This document shows positions 1-11,431 of a stretch of DNA of 64,000 nucleotides, piece after piece. The notes beneath the pieces were generated by a model. The model did no database searches. It saw only the letters and a program-made list of their open reading frames with translations, and was not told the origin of the DNA. The position numbers were made by a program, and so were the translations under genes. Where the stretch lies: NCBI GenBank assembly GCA_003170825.1, contig PMYL01000017.1:34580-98579 (forward strand), in the 5' to 3' direction. The stretch is from Acidobacteriaceae bacterium. Its GTDB lineage: Bacteria; Acidobacteriota; Terriglobia; Terriglobales; Acidobacteriaceae. Position 1 is the stretch's first letter; each line of letters opens with the position of its first letter.

Positions 1-628
1 CGGCGCCGCGAATCAGGCCCATGTCGCGCAGCCGCTTCTCGTCGGCCTTGTAGCCGAAGGTGCGTGCCGGGGCGATGGAGGCGCCGTAGGTCTCGGCTGC
101 CAGGTCCACACAGGTTTTCTGGTGGCCGATGGGCGCGGGAAAGTCGATGGCGTATTGGATTTTGTAACCGGAGCCGGGGTAGATGCCGATGAACTTGTCG
201 CCCTCGCACACCTCGACGGGATGCAGCACGCGGATGGTCTCGCGGCGGCGGCGTTGGGTGCGAATGCCGGCGTTGAGAAAGGCCTGCACGTAGGGCAGGG
301 CGCTGCCGTCCAGGATGGGCAGTTCCAGGTTGTCCAACTCCACGATCACATTGTCAACGCCCATGCCGATGAGCGCGGAGAGCAGGTGTTCGGTGGTGGA
401 AATCAGCACGCCCTGGCGCATCAAACTGGTGGCATAGCTGACTTTGGCCACGTTGCGGCCGTTGGCGGGAATCTCAAAGTTGTCTAGGTCGGTGCGGCGG
501 AAGACGATGCCCGATCCGGCCGGCGCAGGCAAAAGGCGCATGGTGACCGGCGCACCCGAATGGAGTCCGACACCCTCAAATTCAATAGGCGCGGCAATGG
601 TCTGTTCCAGGTGGGCAAGGCTAGCCAA
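1..628 (-). CDS. lpxC: UDP-3-O-acyl-N-acetylglucosamine deacetylase, 3' end outside window
   Basis: Zinc hydrolase that removes the acetyl group from UDP-3-O-acyl-GlcNAc in the cytoplasm, the committed step of lipid A synthesis. About 209 codons are present and the reading frame runs off the left edge. Visible family motifs are STTEHLLSALIGMGVDN (containing a zinc-ligand His), LPILDGSALPYV, and ARTFGY near the edge. I chose the TTG at 628-626 because GGAGAG lies six bases upstream and it leaves only about eight residues before the conserved EQTIAAPIEFEGVGLHSG stretch, as in the family. Whether the protein is fused to FabZ, as in some phyla, cannot be seen. The gene implies a Gram-negative outer membrane. 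Confidence 0.95.
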   Translation of the reverse strand, partial: MASLAHLEQTIAAPIEFEGVGLHSGAPVTMRLLPAPAGSGIVFRRTDLDNFEIPANGRNVAKVSYATSLMRQGVLISTTEHLLSALIGMGVDNVIVELDNLELPILDGSALPYVQAFLNAGIRTQRRRRETIRVLHPVEVCEGDKFIGIYPGSGYKIQYAIDFPAPIGHQKTCVDLAAETYGASIAPARTFGYKADEKRLRDMGLIRGA

Positions 629-835
629 TATTCACTCTCCAACTGTGTAAAACAGGGCGCAATCGTTAGAGTAGACGCAAATTGGCAGATCCGTCCTGTG
701 GCATTTTAGCCACACTCTGCGCCTGTCAGACCACCTCCACGGTCAGAAATCGGGGGAGAAGGCGAACTTTTAACCGTCGTAGAATCAGAGAGTCTCTGGA
801 TTCACCGCTTCAATGATCCCCTGAGAGGCTTACAA
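629..835. other. Intergenic region between lpxC and the M20 peptidase gene
   Basis: Divergent intergenic stretch of about 200 bases. It should hold the promoters for lpxC (leftward) and the peptidase (rightward), but I see no convincing -35/-10 pair, no hairpin terminator and no small gene. Confidence 0.4.
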
Positions 836-2089
836 ATGCCCATAGCCGCCAATCCTCCCATCCCGATGCGCGCCCTGCTGGCCGGAGCCCGGCGCAAGCA
901 GCCCGCGCTGCTTGACCTCATCCAGCAACTGGTGCGCGTCGAGTCGCCCTCGGAAGACAAATCCGCCGTGGATGCCTGCGTTGCGCTGGCCGCCAAGCAC
1001 GCCAGGGCTTTGGGCGGCCGCGTGAAATTGCACCGCCCCGCCGCGGCGTGCGGGTTTGGTGATGTGCTGGAGGCACGCTTTGGGCCAAAGCCGGCCAAGT
1101 CCAGGGCTGGCAAGGCCGCGGGTGAGGATCAGGGCGCGGAGCACATTCTGCTTCTCGGCCATCTGGATACGGTCTGGCCGCTCGGCACGCTCAAGACCAT
1201 GCCCTGCCGGCTGGGCGAAGGCCGGTTGTGGGGTCCCGGCGCTCTGGATATGAAGGCAGGCGTGGCCATGGCCTTTACCGCCATTGAGATGCTGACGGAG
1301 GCCGGCCCTCTGGAGCGGGAGATTGTGCTGCTGCTGAACAGCGACGAGGAGGTGGGCAGCCCCGTCTCGCGGCCCATCACCGAACGACTGGCAGCCGAGT
1401 GCGCCGCCGTCTTCGTACTGGAGCCGGCGCAGGGGCTGGCTTACAAAACCGCCCGCAAGGGAACCGGCAACTGGCGGATTGACGTGACCGGCGTTGCCGC
1501 CCACGCCGGGGTGGACTTTGAAAAAGGGGCAAACGCTATTCGAGAGCTGGCCCGCGTGGTGGAGACGGTGAGCGGCTGGACCGACCTCAAGCGGGGCCTG
1601 ACGGTCAACGTGGGCGTGGTGGGCGGCGGCTCGAAGACCAACGTGATTCCGGCGGCGGCATGGGCGGAGGTGGATGTCCGGATTGCCCGCAAGGCCGACG
1701 GGGAGCGCATCGAGCGCAAGTTTGCCGGGCTGAAGCCAGTGGACAAAGGCTGCACCCTTGCCGTGACCGGCGGCATCAACCGTCCGCCGATGGAGCGCGC
1801 GCGCGGAACCGTCCGCCTCTACCGCCAGGCCAGAAGCCTGGCCGCGGAACTGGGCTTCCCGCTGAACGAAGCCTCTACCGGCGGCGCCTCCGACGGCAAC
1901 TTCACCGCGGCGCTTGGCATTCCCACGCTCGACGGCATGGGCGCGGTGGGCGAAGGCGCGCATGCCCGCCACGAATCGATCCTCGTCGAGCATCTGGCGC
2001 CCAGGACGGCGCTGTTGGCGGGATTGCTGGCTGTGTGCTCAAGTGCGGGAGCACCTGATACACTTCCATGGAGAACTTTCCCGGAGTAA
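836..2089 (+). CDS. M20 family metallopeptidase (glutamate carboxypeptidase/ArgE-DapE type)
   Basis: Predicted di-zinc exopeptidase or deacylase of 417 residues, a normal length. The family motifs are in order: LLLGHLDTVWP (zinc His and catalytic Asp, about residue 105), GPGALDMKAG (bridging Asp), LLLNSDEEVGS (catalytic Glu followed by a zinc Glu), and a C-terminal GEGAHARHE with the last His ligand. A dimerisation domain lies between about residues 200 and 310. No signal peptide is evident, so it is probably cytoplasmic. The closest type is the CPG2-like glutamate carboxypeptidase group, but substrate cannot be read from sequence. The next gene starts nine bases after the stop, and its likely ribosome site (GGAG) overlaps this gene's end, so the two are probably co-translated. 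Confidence 0.9.
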   Translation: MPIAANPPIPMRALLAGARRKQPALLDLIQQLVRVESPSEDKSAVDACVALAAKHARALGGRVKLHRPAAACGFGDVLEARFGPKPAKSRAGKAAGEDQGAEHILLLGHLDTVWPLGTLKTMPCRLGEGRLWGPGALDMKAGVAMAFTAIEMLTEAGPLEREIVLLLNSDEEVGSPVSRPITERLAAECAAVFVLEPAQGLAYKTARKGTGNWRIDVTGVAAHAGVDFEKGANAIRELARVVETVSGWTDLKRGLTVNVGVVGGGSKTNVIPAAAWAEVDVRIARKADGERIERKFAGLKPVDKGCTLAVTGGINRPPMERARGTVRLYRQARSLAAELGFPLNEASTGGASDGNFTAALGIPTLDGMGAVGEGAHARHESILVEHLAPRTALLAGLLAVCSSAGAPDTLPWRTFPE

Positions 2090-2098
2090 AACAACGCT

Positions 2099-3181
2099 AT
2101 GAAACAAACTGTTCTGATTCTGCTGATGGCGGCAAGCGTGGTTGCCGCAAGCGCTCAAACCCCCGCGCCGCCGACGACCGCCGCCACGAAGCCGGCCGTC
2201 ACTGCCGCCAAACCCGCTGCCCCCGCCGCCAAACCGGCTACGACCGCGGCGAAGCCTGCCACGGCCACCGCCAAGCCGGCGACCGCGGGCGCAAAGCCGG
2301 CCGTCACTGCCGCCAAACCCGGTGCCGCCGCTGCCACCGCCGCCAAGCTGCCTCTCGGAGTTCCCGCTCCCGGAATTCCAGCGGTCAAGACCATCAAAAA
2401 GACCCTCCTCACGGTTACCCTGCACTACCAGGAGATCAAGATCGGCGCCGGCGCCGTGGCCGAGCCGAACAAGATGTACAAGGTCTTCTACACCGGCTAC
2501 CGGGAAGCCGATGGAGTCAAGTTCGACTCCACCGACGACCATCCCCGGCCCCCGCTGAAGGACAAGGACGGCAAGCCGGTGCTGGGCGACGACGGCAAAC
2601 CCAAACTGGACGTTCCGCAGCCCATGGCATTTCCTCAGGGCACGGGTCACACGATTCCGGGCTTTGACCAGGGCTTTGGCGGAATGAAGGTCGGCGGCAA
2701 GCGCCGCCTGTTTATCCCCTGGCAACTGGGCTACGGAACGCGCAACATTCCAGACCATGGTCCAGGCCATCCGGGGCTTCCCGCAAAATCCGACCTGATC
2801 TTCGACGTCGAGTTGGTGGACGTGACCGATATGCCCGCACAGCCCGCGCCGCAGAATCACCCACCGATGGGTGGGATGCCCGGCGGACAGCCAATGCCGC
2901 CGAAGCCCGGAACTCCGGGAGCGCCGCCGGCACCGGCTCAGCCCGGCGCGCCTACACCTGCGGCAGCACCGCCAGCACCAGGCGCGGCGCCGAATGCGGC
3001 AGCACCGGCAACGCCCGCGGCCCCAGCGGCTCCGAACGCTGCTCCTGCACCGGCAGCGACGCCAGCCCCCGCGGCACCGAACGCTGCTCCTGCCCCGGCA
3101 GCGCCGGCAGCGGCACCAGCCCCCGCGGCACCAGCAACCCCAGCAGCGCCGGCAACCCCGGCTCAGCCGCAACCGAAGTAG
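2099..3181 (+). CDS. Secreted FKBP-type peptidyl-prolyl isomerase with Ala/Pro-rich flanks
   Basis: Likely periplasmic proline isomerase of 360 residues. The N-terminus is a signal peptide (MKQTVLILLMAASVVAASAQ). Residues about 22-85 are a repetitive A/K/P/T linker built from TAAKPA-like units. The FKBP domain spans about 98-240, with KMYKVFYTGY, a GTGHTIPGFDQGFGGMKVGG core and a GYGTR loop typical of the active site. It carries an inserted acidic loop (about residues 140-180) absent from minimal FKBPs. Residues about 255-360 are almost only Ala, Pro, Asn and Gly. The tail resembles a flexible cell-envelope tether. Confidence is high for the fold; the clients are unknown. Confidence 0.9.
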   Translation: MKQTVLILLMAASVVAASAQTPAPPTTAATKPAVTAAKPAAPAAKPATTAAKPATATAKPATAGAKPAVTAAKPGAAAATAAKLPLGVPAPGIPAVKTIKKTLLTVTLHYQEIKIGAGAVAEPNKMYKVFYTGYREADGVKFDSTDDHPRPPLKDKDGKPVLGDDGKPKLDVPQPMAFPQGTGHTIPGFDQGFGGMKVGGKRRLFIPWQLGYGTRNIPDHGPGHPGLPAKSDLIFDVELVDVTDMPAQPAPQNHPPMGGMPGGQPMPPKPGTPGAPPAPAQPGAPTPAAAPPAPGAAPNAAAPATPAAPAAPNAAPAPAATPAPAAPNAAPAPAAPAAAPAPAAPATPAAPATPAQPQPK

Positions 3182-3204
3182 GGCCGGCTTTCTCTCGGGT
3201 GAGA

Positions 3205-4026
3205 TCAGGCCACGCCGGCAGGCCTGTCCGCTGCGGCGGGCAGTTCCGGCGTGGCCGTGATCAGTTGGCGCGTGTAGGCTTCCCTGGGATTGGCGCACAG
3301 CGCCACGGCCTCGCCGGTCTCCACCAGCCGGCCGCGCTCCATCACGGCGATGCGCGTGCTCAAATAGCGCACCAGCGGCATGGAGTGCGAGATAAATAGA
3401 TAAGTCAGCCCGTGCTCGCGCTGCAAGCGCCGCAGCAGGTTCACAATCTGCGCTCCCACGCTCACATCCAGCGACGAAACCGGCTCATCCAGAATCAGCA
3501 GCTTCGGCCTCAGCGCCAGTGCGCGGGCAATGTTGATGCGCTGCCGCTGCCCGCCGGAGAACTCGTGCGGATGCCGCCCCAGCGCCGAATCATCCATCCC
3601 CACCTCGCCCAACAGCTCGACGGCCTTGGCGCGCAAGCTGGCGCGGTCCGTCCTGATCCCCGCCTCATGCCGGTGGATCACCAGCGGCTCGGTGACGATC
3701 TCCAGCACATTCATGCGCGGATTCAATGCGGCGTAGGGGTCCTGGAAGACAGGCTGCATCTGCCGCCGCAGGCGGCGCCACTGCGCCCGTGAAGCCCGCG
3801 CCACGTCGATGCCGTTCACGCGCACACAGCCCTGGCTCGGCGCCGTCAGCCCCAGGATCATCCGCGCCAGCGTCGTCTTGCCCGAACCCGATTCGCCCAC
3901 CAGTCCCAGCGTTTCTCCGGTCTCGACGGAGAGCGACACATCCTCCACGACGGTCCGCAGTTCCGTCCGCAGCCCCGCCTGTCTCGGATAGCTCTTTGAA
4001 ACCGCATCCACCTCAACCAACGCCAT
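3205..4026 (-). CDS. ABC transporter ATP-binding protein, oligopeptide/dipeptide (OppF/DppF) type
   Basis: ATPase subunit of a peptide-type ABC importer, 273 residues. Walker A is GESGSGKTT (about residue 44), the Q-loop lies in MQPVFQDPYAALNPR, the signature is FSGGQRQRINIARALAL, and Walker B is LLILDEPVSSLDVS followed by an H-loop His (FISHSM). PFQDPYAALNPR-like Q-loop wording is characteristic of the Opp/Dpp/nickel group. No permease, partner ATPase or binding protein is next to it: the flanks are an FKBP gene (convergent, 23 bases away) and an amidase. It is therefore an orphan ATPase here, either serving permeases encoded elsewhere or left over from a larger operon. The C-terminus lacks the usual oligo_HPY extension. 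Confidence 0.88.
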   Translation of the reverse strand: MALVEVDAVSKSYPRQAGLRTELRTVVEDVSLSVETGETLGLVGESGSGKTTLARMILGLTAPSQGCVRVNGIDVARASRAQWRRLRRQMQPVFQDPYAALNPRMNVLEIVTEPLVIHRHEAGIRTDRASLRAKAVELLGEVGMDDSALGRHPHEFSGGQRQRINIARALALRPKLLILDEPVSSLDVSVGAQIVNLLRRLQREHGLTYLFISHSMPLVRYLSTRIAVMERGRLVETGEAVALCANPREAYTRQLITATPELPAAADRPAGVA

Positions 4027-4101
4027 GGATCGATGGTAAATGCCACCTGCGGTGGGGCAGACGGCGCTTGCGCGCCAGATGGTTCGTGTTACCCGTTTCG
4101 A

Positions 4102-6018
4102 TCAGTCCAGCTTGGGGTGCAGCTTGTGGAAGCCGGTAGCCTTCTGGTAGGCCGAGGCAAAGGCGGCCAGCTTCGCGTCCTGGTAATGGCCGGCCAAAAA
4201 GGTCAGCGAGACGGGCGTCCCCGGGCCGCCTATGTCGTCGTGGTCGCCGTCGTCGATCGCGGGCGGCTTGGGAGCGTCTGCGCCGCGCAGACCATTGGGC
4301 AGAATCAGCGCGGGGTGACCGGTGAGGTTGGTTGCTATCAACTGCGTATCGGTTGACGGAGTGACAATGATGTCCACCTGCTCGAAGAGCGCCGAAACCT
4401 GCCGGATGGCCAGGGTGCGCGCGCGGTTGGCCTGGATATATTCGACAGCCGGGTAAAAGCGGGCGATGCGGAAGGCATTGGGCCAGTCTTCGATACCCTG
4501 CTCGGTCAGCAGCCGGTCGCGGCCGGAAATCGTCAGGTCGTCGAAGGCGGCGGCAGCCTCGGCGGTAAGCAGAGGAACCATGGCATCGTAGGGCAGCTTG
4601 GGCAATTCCACCGGAATCAGCTTCACCCCCATCGCTCGCAGCTTGTCCAGCGCGGCCAGTTCGTAGCGCCGGTCGTAGTCGCGCCGCGCGCGAGCTTCTC
4701 TCATCTGGGTATTGCTGTCCTCGCGCTTCTTCTTCTCTTCTGTGGTTTCGTTGGCCTTCGGCTCGGCCAGCTTGAGCGGCGCGGGCGGGTCAAACTCGCT
4801 TTTCAGGTAGCCGATGCGCAGCTTCTTCCAGTCGGCAAAGGCCATCGGAACGTCATCTGTATTTGCCACCGCTGTGTCTTTGCCGTCAGGGCCATAGATG
4901 GCGTTGAGAATCGTCGCGCAGTCTTCCGCCGAGCGGGAGATTGGACCCAGTTTGTCCATGGTCCAACTGAGAGCCATGGCGCCGGTGCGCGGCACAAAGC
5001 CAAAGGTGGGGCGCAGGCCGGTAACGCCGCAGCGCGTGGAGGGCGAGGAGATCGACCCCAGCGTCTCCGAGCCGATGGCAAAGGCCACGCACCCGGCAGC
5101 CACGGCGCTGGCAGAACCCGCCGAAGACCCGCTCGAACCCTGCTCCTGATTCCACGGGTTGCGCGTTCGCCCGCCAAACCACTTATCGCCCATGGCCAGC
5201 GCGCCCAGCGTGAACTTGGCCACCAGCACGGCTCCAGCCGCGTCCAGCCGCTCGACCACGGTCGCGTCCTCGTCAAACGACTGATGCTCGAATCCGCCCG
5301 CGCCCCAAGTCGTCGGATAGCCTTTGACCGCCAGCAGATCTTTGGCACCCCAGGGGATCCCATGCAGCGCCCCCCGGTACTTGCCTGCGGCGATTTCCTC
5401 ATCCGCCTTCCGGGCCTGCGCCAGTGCACGCTCTTCCATCAAGGTGATCACAAAGTGCAGCTTCGAGTCGTAGCGCTTGAGGCGGGCGAGGTACATCTTG
5501 GTGAGCGCGACTGCGGTGACCTTCTTCCACTCCAGCAGTTCAGCGATCTCTCCAATGGACGCGAATGCGAGATCTTCGATGTGCGCAGGCGAATTGGGAA
5601 TCGAGGAGATGCCGGGACCGACAATGACTTCGCCCAAAGCCTTCTTTTGATCTGCGCAGGCATCTTTCGCCGGTTCTGTGTCGGATTCGGCTCTCGCTGC
5701 CGGCAGCGGATGAAAGACAAACGCCGGCGGAACGGAGTTGGCCAGCTTGAGTGCGCGGATAGGCTCATACGAGCCTCGCTGGTCGTTCAGCCCATCCAGC
5801 ATCAACTTCTTCTGCTCCGCAGTAAACGGCCCAACCCCTGCCAGCAAGGCGGCCTGGTCGAGCATCTCCGCGGTGATCTTCGGCTGCTCATGGGGCTTGG
5901 CTTCCGGCGCAGCTTCCTGCGCCTGCGCGGCCAGCGTGTACAGAATCCCGGGCAGCAGCGCGGAAGTAATCCCGGCCCGGCTGCAAGCGGTGAGAAATCC
6001 TCGACGATCCAGTGTCAT
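4102..6018 (-). CDS. Tat-exported amidase signature (AS) family hydrolase
   Basis: Hydrolase of the amidase signature family, 638 residues, longer than typical (about 450-500). The N-terminus DRRGFLTACSRAG is a twin-arginine signal, so the enzyme is probably folded before export. The Ser-cisSer-Lys triad is visible: Lys in GIPWGAKDLLAVKG, the cis-Ser in the Gly/Ser-rich EQGSSGSSAGSASAV, and the nucleophile Ser in GSETLGSISSPS. Extra length comes from an N-terminal region (about 35-180) and a Lys/Glu-rich insert near residues 410-440. Substrate is not predictable; family members act on amides, aspartyl/glutamyl-tRNA or fatty amides, and the exported form argues against the GatA role. Confidence 0.9.
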   Translation of the reverse strand: MTLDRRGFLTACSRAGITSALLPGILYTLAAQAQEAAPEAKPHEQPKITAEMLDQAALLAGVGPFTAEQKKLMLDGLNDQRGSYEPIRALKLANSVPPAFVFHPLPAARAESDTEPAKDACADQKKALGEVIVGPGISSIPNSPAHIEDLAFASIGEIAELLEWKKVTAVALTKMYLARLKRYDSKLHFVITLMEERALAQARKADEEIAAGKYRGALHGIPWGAKDLLAVKGYPTTWGAGGFEHQSFDEDATVVERLDAAGAVLVAKFTLGALAMGDKWFGGRTRNPWNQEQGSSGSSAGSASAVAAGCVAFAIGSETLGSISSPSTRCGVTGLRPTFGFVPRTGAMALSWTMDKLGPISRSAEDCATILNAIYGPDGKDTAVANTDDVPMAFADWKKLRIGYLKSEFDPPAPLKLAEPKANETTEEKKKREDSNTQMREARARRDYDRRYELAALDKLRAMGVKLIPVELPKLPYDAMVPLLTAEAAAAFDDLTISGRDRLLTEQGIEDWPNAFRIARFYPAVEYIQANRARTLAIRQVSALFEQVDIIVTPSTDTQLIATNLTGHPALILPNGLRGADAPKPPAIDDGDHDDIGGPGTPVSLTFLAGHYQDAKLAAFASAYQKATGFHKLHPKLD

Positions 6019-6082
6019 CCCGATCCTTCCTGTTCTTACTCCACCGGGAAGGTTACCACCGCCAGCCGGGAAAGGGCAGTGC

Positions 6083-6685
6083 TCAGGGCTTGGATAACAG
6101 CGCCTTCAGCCGCATCTCGATCGTCTTCAGATCGGTTTCGCCTTGAAACCGCGCGCGAACTTCCCCATTTCTGTCGATCAGGTACGTCAACGGCAGTCCA
6201 AGAACTCCGCCGTACAGTTCTCCGAGCTTTTCGTCGCCCATCGCCACGGGATAATTCAGCTTCAGCTTTGCATAGAGTCCGCGGACCAGCGCGGGGTCGT
6301 CATCCATCGAGATTCCGATGACCTGCAATCCTTGTGGGCCGTATTGCCGCTGCCATTGGACGAACCTCGGCATCTCAAGCTGGCATGGGGCGCACCAGGT
6401 GGCCCAGAAGTTCAAGAGCACCACCTTTCCCCGGAGGCTGGCGAGGTCGAGGTTTCCGCCGCTCAAGTCGCGGCGTGTAAACTCGGGCGCCTTCTTGTTG
6501 AGGAGGGACTCCGCCGCGAAGGCAGCTCGCGCGCCAGCGGCGGCGAAGCCGGTCCCCAGCAGCAAACTTGCCATCATGAGGCCTGAAATCCAGGTCCGCG
6601 CCCCAGTGGCCGCGTCCGGCCCGGCCAACGCCTCGCCGCGCGAACCGCCGCTAGCGGCCGCGCTCAACCGGGTACCCCTTGTCAA
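6083..6685 (-). CDS. TlpA-like thiol:disulfide oxidoreductase
   Basis: Thioredoxin-fold protein of the TlpA/ResA group, acting in the periplasm as a thiol reductant. The active site is WATWCAPC in VLLNFWATWCAPCQLEMPRF, and the cis-Pro loop is GVLGLPLTYLIDRNG. A hydrophobic export segment (MMASLLLGTGFAAAGARA) begins about 36 residues into the frame. The longest frame begins with TTG at 6685 and overlaps the upstream rhodanese gene by 35 bases; the ATG pair near 6577 would remove the overlap. Either start leaves the signal segment. The pairing with a secreted rhodanese suggests a joint role in sulfur or thiol handling outside the cytoplasm (inference). Confidence 0.88.
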   Translation of the reverse strand: MTRGTRLSAAASGGSRGEALAGPDAATGARTWISGLMMASLLLGTGFAAAGARAAFAAESLLNKKAPEFTRRDLSGGNLDLASLRGKVVLLNFWATWCAPCQLEMPRFVQWQRQYGPQGLQVIGISMDDDPALVRGLYAKLKLNYPVAMGDEKLGELYGGVLGLPLTYLIDRNGEVRARFQGETDLKTIEMRLKALLSKP

Positions 6686-7151
6686 CCCAATCCGCTCCGA
6701 GGTTGCCGGCGATATAGAGAGCCTTCACGTTGGTGAATCCCAGATCGCGCAGCAGCTTGAACGCGGGTCCGATGTTGGGGCAGCGGCTCCATGGGCAACA
6801 GCCGCAATAGAGCACGATGAAGGTCTTCCGGGGGAGCGGCGCCACCCTGTCTTGCAGTTGCTTCAGGCCCGCGGCCTGCGACCCGGCCCCGGCGTATTCG
6901 GCTCCCGCGATATGAGCCTCGGCAAACAGCAGGTGCGAACCCACTTGCAACACCAGTGGCTTGTTTGCGCCCTGGGCATGCAACAGGCGATTCAACTCCT
7001 CGGGCTGAAGCAGTTGCGTGCTGGGAATTGAAAAGGCGCTGTCAGACGATGGCGCGCCCCCACTGAACTGTGCGTGAATCTGTGTGTGCGCGGCAAGCAG
7101 CGTTGCCAGAACGGCGATCGTTCCCGATCTTTGAACCAGGCCAAATCCCAT
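6651..7151 (-). CDS. Secreted rhodanese-like protein with cysteine-rich active loop
   Basis: Single rhodanese-like domain (166 residues) behind a signal peptide (cleavage likely after HTQIHAQ). The usual active loop CxxxxR appears as YCGCCPWSRCPN, so four cysteines cluster around the catalytic position. ATG at 7151 is preceded by GGAGAGG. It is the first gene of a two-gene unit with the TlpA-like protein, whose frame overlaps its 3' end. Rhodanese domains transfer sulfane sulfur or merely bind anions. The extra cysteines could bind a metal or take part in disulfide exchange with the neighbouring thioredoxin; this is inference. Confidence 0.8.
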   Translation of the reverse strand: MGFGLVQRSGTIAVLATLLAAHTQIHAQFSGGAPSSDSAFSIPSTQLLQPEELNRLLHAQGANKPLVLQVGSHLLFAEAHIAGAEYAGAGSQAAGLKQLQDRVAPLPRKTFIVLYCGCCPWSRCPNIGPAFKLLRDLGFTNVKALYIAGNLGADWVDKGYPVERGR

Positions 7152-7239
7152 TGGGGCCTCTCCGCAACCAGTCTAACTCCGCAAACACCACCTGCGTGCT
7201 ACCGCCCGGTTGCGGATACGGTGAAGCGAACGGCTGGTT

Positions 7240-10179
<2,940 letters not shown>

Positions 10180-10365
10180 ATGAGACTCGCCATCCGCATC
10201 TTCGCTCTGTCCGTTGTCGTCGCCGGCGCCGCCGCCGCTGCCACCACGTCCAAGTCCGCGCCCGCTGTTCCCAGCCACCAGTCGGCCACCGCCAGTTTGC
10301 CGACTCCGGGATGCGGGCCCTACATGCCTACTTGTTTCGCGCAATCCCCCACTTCCAGCAAATAG
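10180..10365 (+). CDS. Small secreted peptide, function unknown
   Basis: Predicted 61-residue protein starting at an ATG preceded by GAAGGG about eleven bases upstream. The N-terminus (MRLAIRIFALSVVVAGAAAA) is a clear signal peptide. The remaining roughly 40 residues are rich in Ala, Ser, Thr and Pro and include two cysteines in PGCGPYMPTC, which could form a disulfide. I do not recognise a family. It sits just upstream of the duplicated 7-TM genes on the same strand, with 108 bases between. It could be a real exported peptide or a short unconstrained frame; the signal peptide and ribosome site favour the former. Confidence 0.5.
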   Translation: MRLAIRIFALSVVVAGAAAAATTSKSAPAVPSHQSATASLPTPGCGPYMPTCFAQSPTSSK

Positions 10366-10432
10366 ACGCGAAGGGTAATGGCACGAAAGTTCTAGAAAAA
10401 TCCGTTTTTCGGTTGAGCGGTGAGGCATTTGG

Positions 10433-10462
10433 CGCTATTATGAGAGTGTTCTCAGGATGGTG
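10433..10462 (+). promoter_or_regulatory. Hairpin directly upstream of the first 7-TM gene
   Basis: A 13-nt arm (10433-10445), a GTGT loop and a 13-nt arm (10450-10462). As DNA the repeat is imperfect. As RNA it folds with one A-G mismatch and three G-U pairs. The ribosome site (GAGTAGG) follows immediately and the ATG is at 10474. The same element, with perfect pairing, precedes the paralogue (11432-11461). Confidence 0.6.
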
Positions 10463-10473
10463 AGTAGGCCTTT

Positions 10474-11364
10474 ATGCCTTTAAATCTCGCAATGTCCGTG
10501 ATGAGCGTGGCGGAGTTCCTTCTGTGGGCTGCGCTTGGCTTCCTGTTCTGGAAGAAGAACCTGCAACAGCGTTTTCCGTCAATGAGCGCCTATCTGGCGT
10601 TGCGCGTAGTATCGACGCCGGTGCTGCTAGTTCTTATCTACGTTCAGTCGCAGCCGTGGGGACGCCATCTCTTTGTGGCCTACTTCTTCACCTATTGGGC
10701 GGTATACATCGCCAGCGCCGTGCTGTTGTTCTTCATCTGCATAGAGGTTTTCCGCTCCGCGTTTTCGGCGTTCTCAGGGTTGATGAGGCTCGGGACCGTG
10801 GTCTTTCGCTGGGCAGTTCTGGCCTCGGTGATCGTTAGCCTGTCTACGATCTCTTTCGCGCACAGGGGAATTCTCATCATTCCCGACATTGCTTATGGGT
10901 TGATGCGCTCGGTCAGCATCGTTGAGTTATGCCTGCTTGGCTTCCTGTGCCTGAGCATGAATGCGTTGCGTCTCTCCGTCCGTGACATGACCTTCGGAAT
11001 CGCCCTGGGCTTTGGCCTGATGTCCGCCAACGACTTCGTTCATTCGTTGTTGGTTTCAAAGTTCACTTCGCTGACCGCCCCCTTGCAGTTCGTCTATGAG
11101 TCGGTGATTCTGTTCGCGCTGGGCACCTGGGTAGCCTACTGCGCGCTGCCTGAGTCGGCCCGTCAGCCCGTGGTCATGCCGGCGAACTCGACCATCTACC
11201 GCTGGAACGAGATTGCTTCCGCGCTGGGCCACACCGGAACCCAGGTTGCCGCCCGGCAGCCCGCCAACAGCTTCTTCCTCACCGACGTCGAGCGGGTCGT
11301 CGAGAAGGTGCTTACCCGGAACCTGAAGGGCCGCGAATCGGAGACGTTAGAGCACATTGGTTAA
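10474..11364 (+). CDS. Conserved-looking 7-TM integral membrane protein, copy A
   Basis: Membrane protein of 296 residues with about seven hydrophobic segments: near residues 8-25, 37-57, 67-92, 106-128, 133-160, 173-195 and 205-225. A soluble C-terminal tail of about 70 residues begins at PVVMPANSTIYRWNEIASAL. No catalytic or transport signature is recognised. A paralogue with the same length and topology lies immediately downstream; the most conserved blocks include FAHRGIL, LSMNALRLSVRDM and the tail motif. The sequence pattern is that of a lineage-specific expanded family. Function is unknown; a sensory or regulatory membrane role is only a guess. Confidence 0.8.
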   Translation: MPLNLAMSVMSVAEFLLWAALGFLFWKKNLQQRFPSMSAYLALRVVSTPVLLVLIYVQSQPWGRHLFVAYFFTYWAVYIASAVLLFFICIEVFRSAFSAFSGLMRLGTVVFRWAVLASVIVSLSTISFAHRGILIIPDIAYGLMRSVSIVELCLLGFLCLSMNALRLSVRDMTFGIALGFGLMSANDFVHSLLVSKFTSLTAPLQFVYESVILFALGTWVAYCALPESARQPVVMPANSTIYRWNEIASALGHTGTQVAARQPANSFFLTDVERVVEKVLTRNLKGRESETLEHIG

Positions 11365-11431
11365 CGGCAAAAAGGCCGAACCCCAATGCAGAGGGCTGAC
11401 CCGGATTTCGATTGAGCGGCAGGACATTCGG

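Noticed and set aside
830..1993. 387-codon open frame on the minus strand
   Set aside because: It lies fully antisense to the M20 peptidase, whose catalytic motifs are all present; G+C-rich DNA often gives such frames.
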